This document shows, piece by piece, positions 41,472-48,976 of a DNA stretch of 64,000 bases. Below the pieces are notes generated by a model. That model was not told where the DNA came from. It did no database searches and was given only the letters and a program-made list of their open reading frames with translations. This DNA is from Caballeronia sp. TF1N1. GTDB taxonomy: Bacteria > Pseudomonadota > Gammaproteobacteria > Burkholderiales > Burkholderiaceae. The first letter of the stretch is position 1, and the number at the start of each line of letters is the position of its first letter. Position numbers and translations under genes: made by a program. The stretch lies in the NCBI RefSeq assembly GCF_022878925.1, contig NZ_CP084629.1:558001-622000 (forward strand). The letters are read 5' to 3'.

Positions 41472-42529
41472 GCGGTCTTTCGCTGCAATTGCGCGTACAG
41501 GTCGCCGTTTTCCTTGATGACTTCGGTGAGCGGCCCCCAGTCGAACATGTCCTTGCCTGGCAGCTTCTTGATGTAGCGAAGCTCCTTCAGATTTTCCGCG
41601 CGGCCGAGGATGAACGCTTCGTTGCCACGCTGATCGATCATCGGCGGCTGCTTGGTGGCGGCGTCGAGCGTGGCGTCGTAGCTCGTCTTGAAGTATTTGC
41701 CGACGGTGTCCTTCACGGCGGTCGCGCGATCCTGTTCTTCCTGATGCTGCGCGACCATCATGGCCTTGATGAGCGACTTCACGGCATCGCGATTCTCGTG
41801 CAGCAACTTCTCGCGCACCGCGAGCACGCAGTCGGAATAGTTCGCGCCGTACACATCGACGCCATTGGAAAGCATGACCGAACCCGCGCGCGACTTCAGC
41901 GCCTGCGTGGCATACGGCTCGATATGGCACATCGCATCGATATTGCCCGCGATGAACGCCTGCGCCAGTTCCGGCGACGTGCCGAAGTAGCGCACCTTGA
42001 CGTCCTTGAAGCTCATGCCCGCTTTCTTCAGATAGTCGTAGGGCAGCATTTCGAGCGTATCGGCCTGGAACGTGCCGATGGTCTTGCCGCGCAACTGCTC
42101 CGCCGACGTGATGCCCGGCTGCGCGACGATCACGCAGCCCTGCACGCCCGATCCCGCGACGACCTTGATGGGCGCGCCCGCATCGTAGAGCGTCATGAAG
42201 TTGGTGTACGGCACGACGCTCACATCCACCACGCCCGCGCCGAAGAGCGCCGCGATGTCGGCGTTGGTCGGCGTGGTCACGAAATCGAGCGTCACGCCTT
42301 GCGCCAGATTGCGCTCCTTCACGAGAAAGAACGGGCAATTACAGAGGCCCGTGCCGTGCGTCGCCTTGAGCGTGAGACCGCCGGCCGCGCTGGCGTTGGT
42401 GAGCCATGCGCCGCCGAGCATCGCGCCGCCCGCCATGCAGGCACTGCGCGCAAGAAAGTCGCGCCGCTCGTGGCTGATTGCGCTAAGACGCAGCGATGCC
42501 GCGTTTTTATCGATGAATTTCCTGAACAT
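41468..42529 (-). CDS. SsuA/NMT1-like ABC transporter substrate-binding protein with Tat-type signal
   Basis: A 353-residue exported binding protein. ERRDFLARSA at about residues 21-30 is a twin-arginine motif followed by a short hydrophobic core and cleavage near SAAGG. The mature domain shows the NMT1/SsuA layout: ATHGTGLCNCPFFLVKERN, GIEVDV-like DVSVVPYTNFMTLYDAGAPI, and AGNIDAMCHIEPYAT. It is the binding component for the permease and ATPase genes downstream. Confidence 0.88.
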   Translation of the reverse strand: MFRKFIDKNAASLRLSAISHERRDFLARSACMAGGAMLGGAWLTNASAAGGLTLKATHGTGLCNCPFFLVKERNLAQGVTLDFVTTPTNADIAALFGAGVVDVSVVPYTNFMTLYDAGAPIKVVAGSGVQGCVIVAQPGITSAEQLRGKTIGTFQADTLEMLPYDYLKKAGMSFKDVKVRYFGTSPELAQAFIAGNIDAMCHIEPYATQALKSRAGSVMLSNGVDVYGANYSDCVLAVREKLLHENRDAVKSLIKAMMVAQHQEEQDRATAVKDTVGKYFKTSYDATLDAATKQPPMIDQRGNEAFILGRAENLKELRYIKKLPGKDMFDWGPLTEVIKENGDLYAQLQRKTA

Positions 42530-42562
42530 CGTGATATCCCCGTCAAATTGAACAAAGGCGTT

Positions 42563-43450
42563 TCATTGGAAAATCGGTCCGGACTTGAGCAAGCCGTCGA
42601 GCAGATCGAGGGCGAAGATGTCGCTTAGGCGCGGCGTGATACGCATGCGTCCAAGCGCTTCGAGTGCCGATGCCCGCGCGAGCACGCTGGCGCGTAACGG
42701 CCGAATGTCGACGTCGGATGGCTGACGCGCCATGCCCGCGAGCAACTCGTCATGCGAAAACTCGGGCCATCGATGCGCACTCGCGCGCAACGCGGCGTGC
42801 GGATCGCGCTCGATGAGCGCTTGCGCTTCGAGCATGCCGGCGAGCACTTCGCGCACGATGTCCGGCTGTGCCACGAGAAAACTTTCACGCGCGACGAGCA
42901 GTGTGTCGGGATAGTCGCCGCCCCATGCTTCTATGCCGTCGCAGAGCACATCGAAGCCTTGCGCCACGAAGCGCGAGATATACGGTTCCACCAGCGTCAA
43001 CGCGGCAATGCGGCCGGCGAGCAGATCGCCGGCGGCGGCGGTCAGCGAGCCGAAGTGCACACATTCGACCTCGCTCATGCCGACGCCGTAAATGCGCAAG
43101 GCGTCGTAGAGCAGGGCCTCCATGGGGTCGTCGGCGAAGGTGCCCACGCGCTGGCCGCGCAGTGCCTCGACGGTCAAACCGCCTTGCCCGACCAGCGCCA
43201 TGCCGAGCTTGCCGCTGCCGCCGACGATGCGCAGCGGATCGGGCAACGCGTGATCGACTAACGCTTGCGTAAAGCCCGTGGTGCCCAGTTGCGCCGCACC
43301 GGTACGCAACAGCGCGGCCGTCGATTTGAATTCGGCCAGCTCTGGTGCTTCGGCATGAAGTCCGCGCGCTTCGAGTAAGCCCGTGTCGATGGCGACGAAG
43401 AGCGGCAGATTGGAAAGCGCACCTCCGTGCGCCAGCAACAACTTTCGCAT
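42563..43450 (-). CDS. Second SsuA/NMT1-like binding protein, no signal peptide
   Basis: A 295-residue protein with the same fold: LPLFVAIDTGLLEARGL, GAAQLGTTGFTQALVDHAL and LLAGRIAALTLVEPYISRFV. It starts MRKLLLAHGGALSN and has no signal peptide, so it is probably cytosolic. It precedes the exported binding protein by 33 bp in the same direction. A cytosolic sensor, an enzyme on the THI5-like fold or a decayed exported protein with a lost N-terminus are all possible. Upstream in-frame sequence to 43537 is not signal-like. Confidence 0.75.
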   Translation of the reverse strand: MRKLLLAHGGALSNLPLFVAIDTGLLEARGLHAEAPELAEFKSTAALLRTGAAQLGTTGFTQALVDHALPDPLRIVGGSGKLGMALVGQGGLTVEALRGQRVGTFADDPMEALLYDALRIYGVGMSEVECVHFGSLTAAAGDLLAGRIAALTLVEPYISRFVAQGFDVLCDGIEAWGGDYPDTLLVARESFLVAQPDIVREVLAGMLEAQALIERDPHAALRASAHRWPEFSHDELLAGMARQPSDVDIRPLRASVLARASALEALGRMRITPRLSDIFALDLLDGLLKSGPIFQ

Positions 43451-43832
43451 CGTGTTCCCAGTGGTCGGGTTCGTTCCGTGAGACGTCGTGCAGCGCTTAG
43501 AGGCATCGCCCGAGAGCTTTAGCGAAGACCGTGCCACTTTTGCATACGTAAGTTGACGTTATCCGCGACGGCCTTTGTTTACTAGCGATGCGGATTATTG
43601 ACTACAAAATCAGCTGAGTTTGTATACGAGACTTGCTGCGCTTTACTAGGACCATTTCGCACCATCGACGTGTAACGCTGCACCTTCGCGATGCTTTTCG
43701 GCACCAACAATGCTGCTTTTTGCTTGGCTTGTTCGGCGCTTCACAGTGCTGATACATACAATCCCGATTTGAATCGTATGCAATCTAAGCGGATAATCGC
43801 GCCAGGAATACCGCAGGACTCAGGAAGACCTC
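43451..43832. promoter_or_regulatory. 382-bp divergent control region between the catabolic island and its GntR regulator
   Basis: AT-richer than its surroundings and without a credible gene. TTTTGCATACG at 43538-43548 and its inverted partner CGTATGCAA at 43775-43783 lie near the two divergent starts, and TTTGTATACGAGAC occurs at 43619-43632. These resemble FCD-GntR operator halves and the 18-bp dyads at the window start. Promoters could not be placed with confidence. CAGGAAGACCTC precedes the GntR ATG. Confidence 0.45.
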
Positions 43833-44564
43833 ATGCCCACAGACAAGAAACGAAGCGCATCGAATGAACTCGACGTCAAAGGGTCATTCGACGGCGTTCA
43901 ACGCAACCCCATCTACGAACGGTTGATGAACGCCATCGCCGAACATCGCCTGCATCCGGGGACGAAGCTCGCGGAAGACCGGCTCGCCGCCATCTTCGGC
44001 GTGAGCCGCACGGTGGTGCGCGCGGTGCTGCAACAGCTTTCGCATGAACTGGTGGTGACTATCGTGCCGAACCGGGGCGCGTTTATCGCGAGCCCGACGG
44101 TGGAAGAAGCGCGCGAACTTTTCGAGGCGCGGCGGCAGATAGAACTGCCCGTAATCGAGAAGGTTTGCCGGTCCGCGACGAAGAAGGACATTGCGTCATT
44201 GAGGGCGCATGTCGCGCGCGAGGAAGATGCACGCAAGCGCAATGACCGGCGCACCGCTGTGCGGCTCTCGGGGGAGTTCCATGTGTTGCTGGCGCAGCTT
44301 GGCGGCAACCGCTTCATCGAGCGCACCATGCGCGGCCTGCAGATGCTCACGTGTCTGACCATCCTGCTCTACAACGCGCCGACCTCGGAGGCGTGTCCGC
44401 ACGACGAGCACGCGCGCCTGATCGATGCGCTCGAAGCCGGCAACGTCAAGCTGGCGCAAAAGCTCATGGTCGAGCATCTCGCGCACATCGAAGCCACTCT
44501 GCGGCTGCATACGGCGGAAGAAGAGGAGGACGATCTCGAAGCTATCCTGCTGCGTGGCGCGTAG
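43833..44564 (+). CDS. GntR-family regulator, FCD domain (paralogue of the regulator at 24823)
   Basis: A 243-residue FadR-type regulator. Winged helix: IYERLMNAIAEHRLHPGTKL, AAIFGVSRTVVRAVLQQLSH, PNRGAFIASPTVEEARELFE. FCD domain: RLSGEFHVLLAQLGGN and MLTCLTILLYNAPTSEACPH, then an acidic tail. The same LSGEFH and TCLxILLYNAP segments occur in the GntR at the far end of the island. It is divergent from the minus-strand island and is the most likely regulator of its distal end. Confidence 0.92.
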   Translation: MPTDKKRSASNELDVKGSFDGVQRNPIYERLMNAIAEHRLHPGTKLAEDRLAAIFGVSRTVVRAVLQQLSHELVVTIVPNRGAFIASPTVEEARELFEARRQIELPVIEKVCRSATKKDIASLRAHVAREEDARKRNDRRTAVRLSGEFHVLLAQLGGNRFIERTMRGLQMLTCLTILLYNAPTSEACPHDEHARLIDALEAGNVKLAQKLMVEHLAHIEATLRLHTAEEEEDDLEAILLRGA

Positions 44565-44744
44565 CGTGCGATGTGTGCGATGCGTGCCGGGCGCGCGCTT
44601 TTGAACCGCGCGATACCGCACGCTCCACATTAATTTTCCGGCTTTAATGACTTCAGGGCGGCGCAGTATAGTGTGGCTGCAAGCGCCTCGCTTGCGGCGT
44701 CCGTCGAGACGCCCCACACGAATCATCACAGCAAAGGACGTCCG
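44565..44744 (+). promoter_or_regulatory. Intergenic region before transglutaminase-like gene
   Basis: A 180-bp gap. A GC-rich hairpin-prone stretch follows the GntR stop, then an AT-rich segment with a TATAGT-like -10 at 44668-44673. AAGGACG precedes the next ATG. No gene seen. Confidence 0.3.
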
Positions 44745-45557
44745 ATGAGACTCCGCGTTGGCTACGATCTTGCCTATGAGTGTCCGCAGCCGACACCCAT
44801 GATGCTGATGCTCAACACGCATTACTCGCATGCCAACGATGTGATCGTGGCGGACGTGCTTGCCACCAATCCGCCAGTGCCGATTACTCAGTATCGCGAT
44901 GGTTTCGGTAATTTATGCAGCCGGATCGTGGCGCCGCCGGGGCGTTTCGAACTGTCGACTTCCGCATTGCTCAATGTATCGGGCGAGTTCGAAAAGCGTC
45001 CCATCGATGGCCGGCAACACGCGGTGGAAGAACTGCCCGACGAGTGCCTCGTCTTTCTCCTCGGCAGCCGGTACTGCGAAACCGATCTGCTATCGGAAGC
45101 CGCCTGGCAACTCTTCGGCAATTCCGCGCCGGGCGCGGCCCGCGTGCAGGCAATCTGCGACTTCGCGCATCATCACATCACGTTCGGCTATCACCATGCG
45201 CGCCCGACCAAGACGGCCTGGGAGGCTTACCAGGAGCGCGTGGGCGTGTGCCGCGACTTTGCGCATCTCGCGGTGACGCTGTGCCGCGCGCTGAATATTC
45301 CGGCACGTTACTGCACCGGCTATATCAGCGATGTCGGCCTGCCGCCGCCTTATGCGCCGATGGATTTCGCGGCGTGGTTCGAGGCCTATGTCGGCGGCAC
45401 GTGGCAGGTCTTCGACCCGCGCAATAACGCGCCGCGCGTTGGCCGCGTGCTGATGGCGTACGGCCGCGATGCCGCCGATGTCGCGCTCAGCAACACGTTC
45501 GGGCAGACCACGCTCGTCAATTTTCATGTGGTTTGCGAGCCCGAGCAGGGCTATTAG
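44745..45557 (+). CDS. Transglutaminase-like (TGc domain) protein
   Basis: A 270-residue protein with an N-terminal bacterial transglutaminase-associated domain (1-130) and a TGc core. The active-site cysteine is C169 in VGVCRDFAHLAVTLCRALN and the acidic member D224 in VFDPRNN. The usual catalytic histidine place reads MDFAAWFEAY (A209-A210), so the classic Cys-His-Asp triad looks incomplete. The protein may be a non-canonical protease or inactive relative. No signal peptide. Located alone between a GntR gene and a receiver gene. Confidence 0.85.
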   Translation: MRLRVGYDLAYECPQPTPMMLMLNTHYSHANDVIVADVLATNPPVPITQYRDGFGNLCSRIVAPPGRFELSTSALLNVSGEFEKRPIDGRQHAVEELPDECLVFLLGSRYCETDLLSEAAWQLFGNSAPGAARVQAICDFAHHHITFGYHHARPTKTAWEAYQERVGVCRDFAHLAVTLCRALNIPARYCTGYISDVGLPPPYAPMDFAAWFEAYVGGTWQVFDPRNNAPRVGRVLMAYGRDAADVALSNTFGQTTLVNFHVVCEPEQGY

Positions 45558-45642
45558 AGGCGCGCCGCACGAATAGTCTGCATGGTCGGGAATGCTCAAT
45601 GCTCGAATAGACGTATTAGCCATTAAAAAAGCGAGCACCATC

Positions 45643-46035
45643 ATGCGCAAGCACCTGCCCCGTCTCCTTGTTGCGGACGACGATGCCGCCATTCGTGCGG
45701 CCTGCGCTTCAGCACTAACGCTCGAAGGCTACGATGTCCATACGGCCCAAAACGGTTGCGCCGCGCTGGCCGAGATTCGCCGCTGGCGCCCCGAGATTGC
45801 CCTGATCGATGTCGAAATGCCGCTCATGGACGGGCGCGAGGTTGCGCGTCAGTTGCGCCAGGCCGACGAGCACAAACTGACGCTTCTGATCGCCGTGACC
45901 GCGTTGTCTTCGATGGCGGAACGCGCGGCGTCGATACGCGCCGGTTTCAATTACCACTTCACGAAGCCGCTCAGGTTGAGCGCGCTACTCGAAACGCTGG
46001 CGCTTCACGCCAGTTCGCTAAAAAGCGCCCGCTGA
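45643..46035 (+). CDS. Single-domain response regulator receiver protein
   Basis: A 130-residue CheY-like protein with no output domain. The acidic pocket is DDD at 12-14, the phospho-acceptor is D56 in ALIDVEMPLMDG, and the conserved lysine is K108 in FTKPLR. The chosen ATG gives the normal start of a receiver domain. It is convergent with the histidine kinase at 46050, 14 bp apart. It may relay phosphate from that kinase or act as a phosphate sink. Confidence 0.9.
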   Translation: MRKHLPRLLVADDDAAIRAACASALTLEGYDVHTAQNGCAALAEIRRWRPEIALIDVEMPLMDGREVARQLRQADEHKLTLLIAVTALSSMAERAASIRAGFNYHFTKPLRLSALLETLALHASSLKSAR

Positions 46036-46049
46036 TTCGAGCGCCGTCG

Positions 46050-47177
46050 TCAAACCGAATGGCGCGCCAGGTTGATGGTGAAGATGCACCCGACGCCCGG
46101 TAGGTTCGCCACGCTCAGCACGCCGCCATATGTCTCGACGATCTTTTTGGATATCGACAAGCCCAGGCCCAAGCCGCTCTTGTCGGCGGACTGCTGCGTG
46201 AAAGGTTCGAACATGGTGAGCGTGGAGTCGGGCGGAAGTCCGCCGCAATGGTCTTTTACGTCCACTAGGATGCGGTCGGCCACGGCATAAGCGTTGAGCG
46301 ACACGTCGCTTTGCGGGCGCGTGAACTTGAACGCGTTTTGCAGCAGATTGCCGAGTGCCGAATAAAGCGCATCGCGGTCGGCGCTGACGGCAAGCGTGCT
46401 GTCCACGGGAGACACCGTGAATTTCACGCCTCGCACTTGCGCTGCCAGTTCAGCCGCGTGCGCTACCTCGGTAATGAAGTCGGCCAACGAAAACGTCGCC
46501 GCCGACGTCCCGCCGTCCGCCAATTCCTTGACGTCCGCAATGGAGCCGTCGATTAGCGTGCGCAGCGAAGCCAGGCCGCGCTGAAGTACCGTTCCGGTGG
46601 CGCCCGTTAGGCTCAGATTTCCGGTTTTTGCGGCTTCGAAGGCCATTGTCGCGATGGACAGCGCGTTTCTCAGTTCGTGCGCTAGTTCGCCCGCCCGTTC
46701 CTGAGACACCCGCTGTTCTTCTTGGCTTGCGCTCTGCGCGCGTTGATAACTGAATTCGGTAACGGCCTTCGCAATCGCGTTGTCAAGACAGCGATTCAAC
46801 GTTCGATATTCGTCGATCTGGAAGGGCACGTCGCGCTCGTGCGCCAGATCGGTGATGGCCTGACAAAGATCGCCGTAATCGTGCACGACCTGAGCGATCG
46901 TATAACCGAGCAAATGCAGCGCGTGACCATGCTGCCCCGCCGTTGCGCCCATCTCCGATTCCGTCATGATGCCGCCGGCCGCACCCGATACCGCGCGACT
47001 CGCGAGCGGATCGCTGCCTTGCTCGATGCGCAGCGTCTTGATCAATTGGTCGAGAAACATCGGCACGCCGTTTTTGAGCTGCGCATCGGAGGCTGCGCGC
47101 GTCGGGCGGCTCGCGACCTTGGCTCGACACCGCTCCACCAGCTCTGAGCGATTATTGGAGAGGAAGTTGTGCATCAT
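46050..47177 (-). CDS. Sensor histidine kinase, soluble, with RsbRD-type N-terminal domain
   Basis: A 375-residue kinase lacking membrane segments. Residues 1-145 form an all-helical sensor-like domain similar to the RsbRD N-terminal region. The phospho-accepting histidine is H168 in ELAHELRNALSIATMAF. The ATPase has the N-box in ALGNLLQNAFKFTR, a G-box in SGLGLGLSISKKIVETYGG and ends GCIFTINLARH. The kinase is convergent with the lone receiver and is followed upstream by a 570-bp gap. Confidence 0.9.
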   Translation of the reverse strand: MMHNFLSNNRSELVERCRAKVASRPTRAASDAQLKNGVPMFLDQLIKTLRIEQGSDPLASRAVSGAAGGIMTESEMGATAGQHGHALHLLGYTIAQVVHDYGDLCQAITDLAHERDVPFQIDEYRTLNRCLDNAIAKAVTEFSYQRAQSASQEEQRVSQERAGELAHELRNALSIATMAFEAAKTGNLSLTGATGTVLQRGLASLRTLIDGSIADVKELADGGTSAATFSLADFITEVAHAAELAAQVRGVKFTVSPVDSTLAVSADRDALYSALGNLLQNAFKFTRPQSDVSLNAYAVADRILVDVKDHCGGLPPDSTLTMFEPFTQQSADKSGLGLGLSISKKIVETYGGVLSVANLPGVGCIFTINLARHSV

Positions 47178-47747
47178 GGCCTATGTCCTTGGCGCCACGC
47201 GCGTGACCGGCCGGCCATGTGGAGGAAGCAGCTATGCCAGTGAGAGTGAGAGTCAAAAGGCGCGATTGCTCGAACAAGACCGAGCGATCCGAGCCGAACC
47301 AAAGAGCGCCTTGCGCGCTCGCGCTGCAATGCTACGCAGCCGGTTCCCGAGAAAAACACATTTGATTCCGCGCGTCCAATGTTGCAAATCCGTGAGTGGA
47401 TTCGCCGTGCGCTTTGCGAGGTCGATAATCGCAGCCGGCATTTCGTCGGCCCCAGATCGTTTTAGTTCTATGCATGAAGATTCATTATCATGCAACTCGC
47501 ACGCCAGCCGCGCACCACGTCCCTCGCATCCTTTAAATAAGCGGGAATCACCTGTTATCCAGCACACAGCGTATTTATTCACGGCTTGCACGTTCAAACC
47601 CGCTGAATAACGTTTAACGCGCGATGCGCAAACCTTTGCGGTGCATGGCAGCGCAGATCGATCGGCTATTTGCCGCACGGTTATCCGTAAAACTTTGGTA
47701 CCGCATGAGCGTGCTCTGTCACAATGTCGCGGATGAGGAGGGAAGCC
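47178..47747. other. 570-bp intergenic stretch without a supported gene
   Basis: Frames stay open on both strands for up to about 140 codons, but their translations are Arg/Ser/Ala-rich and resemble no family. The segment about 47460-47600 is AT-richer. It should carry the promoters of the two divergent kinases; GAGGAGGG at 47736-47743 serves the downstream gene. Nothing else is recognised. Confidence 0.5.
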
Positions 47748-48971
47748 GTGAATAGACCACTTTTACCGGCGGATTCGCGAGAGGCATTGGCGCGCGACAT
47801 GGGCGCCGTGGCTGGAATCGGCGCGGTGCCGTCGATACTCAAGATGATCTGCGACGAAACCGGAATGGGTTTCGCGGCCGTCGCGCGCGTCACCGACTCG
47901 ACCTGGACAGCCTGCGCCGTTCAGGACAACATCAATTTCGGACTGGTGCCGGGCGGACAACTCGAACTGCGCACCACGCTCTGCTCGGAATCGCGGGCCT
48001 CGCGTGCGCCGATCATCGTCGATCGGTTCAGCAGCGACACCACGTATCGCGATCATCACACGCCCGCCATTTACGGTCTCGAAAGCTATATTTCCGTGCC
48101 TATCGTTTTGCCGGACGGCGAGTATTTCGGCAACCTCTGCGCAGTCGATCCGCGTCCGGCGAAGGTATCCGAGCCGCGCGTCGTGCGCATGTTCGAGGTG
48201 TTCGCAAATCTCATCGGCATGCAGCTCGCCAGCGAAAAGCGGCAATGGTCCACTGAAGCGCAACTGTTCGACGAGCGCGAGACGGCGCATCTTCGGGAGC
48301 AGTTCATCGCGGTATTGGGTCACGATTTGCGCAATCCGTTGAGCGCCGTGAGCGCGAATGGCGAATTGTTGAGCCGGCGCAAGAGCGAGCCGGATCTCGT
48401 CGGTATCGGCAATCGGCTCAAGGCGACGGCGGCGCGCATGGCGCGGCTGATCGACGACGTGCTCGATCTCGCGCGCGGCCGTCTCGGCTCGGGCATGTCG
48501 GTTAGCATCGTCGCGGTGGATGACATTGCGCCTTACCTGCGCGCGGTCGTCGACGAGCTTTGCGTGGCGAACCCGTCGCGCGCGGTGAATCGCGCCATAC
48601 AGGTTGATTCCGCGGTCAGTTGCGATCTCGTCCGCATTCAGCAGTTGCTTTCCAACCTGCTCGGCAACGCGATGACTCACGGCGGCGCCGATACGCCCGT
48701 CACGGTGGAGATTGCGGTAGAGCGCGATCACCTCACGCTGTCGGTGACCAATGGCGGCGAGCCTATCGCGCCGGAGACGCTCTCAAAAGTGTTCGAGCCT
48801 TATTGGCGTCCCGCGACGAGCGCGCCGGGCGGCGGGCTCGGACTCGGGCTTTATATCTGCAAGCAGATCGTCTCGGCGCACGACGGAACGCTCGGAGTGG
48901 AATCGAGCGCTGAGATCGGCACGAGATTCACCGCGCGCATTCCGGTTCGCGCACGAGACGCCGGCTTCTAA
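47748..48971 (+). CDS. GAF-domain sensor histidine kinase
   Basis: A 407-residue soluble kinase. A GAF domain spans about 25-165 (LKMICDETGMGFAAVARVTD, LESYISVPIVLPDGEYFGNLCAVD). The HisKA histidine is H192 in FIAVLGHDLRNPLSAV. The ATPase shows LLSNLLGNAMTHGG, a G-box GGGLGLGLYICKQIVSAHDG and TRFTARIP. I favour the GTG at 47748 because GAGGAGGG lies 5 bp upstream; an ATG at 47724 would add eight residues. No receiver is encoded next to it, so it is a candidate orphan kinase. Ends 5 bp from the convergent efflux operon. Confidence 0.88.
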   Translation: MNRPLLPADSREALARDMGAVAGIGAVPSILKMICDETGMGFAAVARVTDSTWTACAVQDNINFGLVPGGQLELRTTLCSESRASRAPIIVDRFSSDTTYRDHHTPAIYGLESYISVPIVLPDGEYFGNLCAVDPRPAKVSEPRVVRMFEVFANLIGMQLASEKRQWSTEAQLFDERETAHLREQFIAVLGHDLRNPLSAVSANGELLSRRKSEPDLVGIGNRLKATAARMARLIDDVLDLARGRLGSGMSVSIVAVDDIAPYLRAVVDELCVANPSRAVNRAIQVDSAVSCDLVRIQQLLSNLLGNAMTHGGADTPVTVEIAVERDHLTLSVTNGGEPIAPETLSKVFEPYWRPATSAPGGGLGLGLYICKQIVSAHDGTLGVESSAEIGTRFTARIPVRARDAGF

Positions 48972-48976
48972 ACGGC

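Noticed and set aside
47253..47678. 141-codon minus-strand frame in the gap between the two kinases
   Set aside because: No ribosome site, no family, and composition like non-coding DNA; kept only as an unassigned intergenic stretch.
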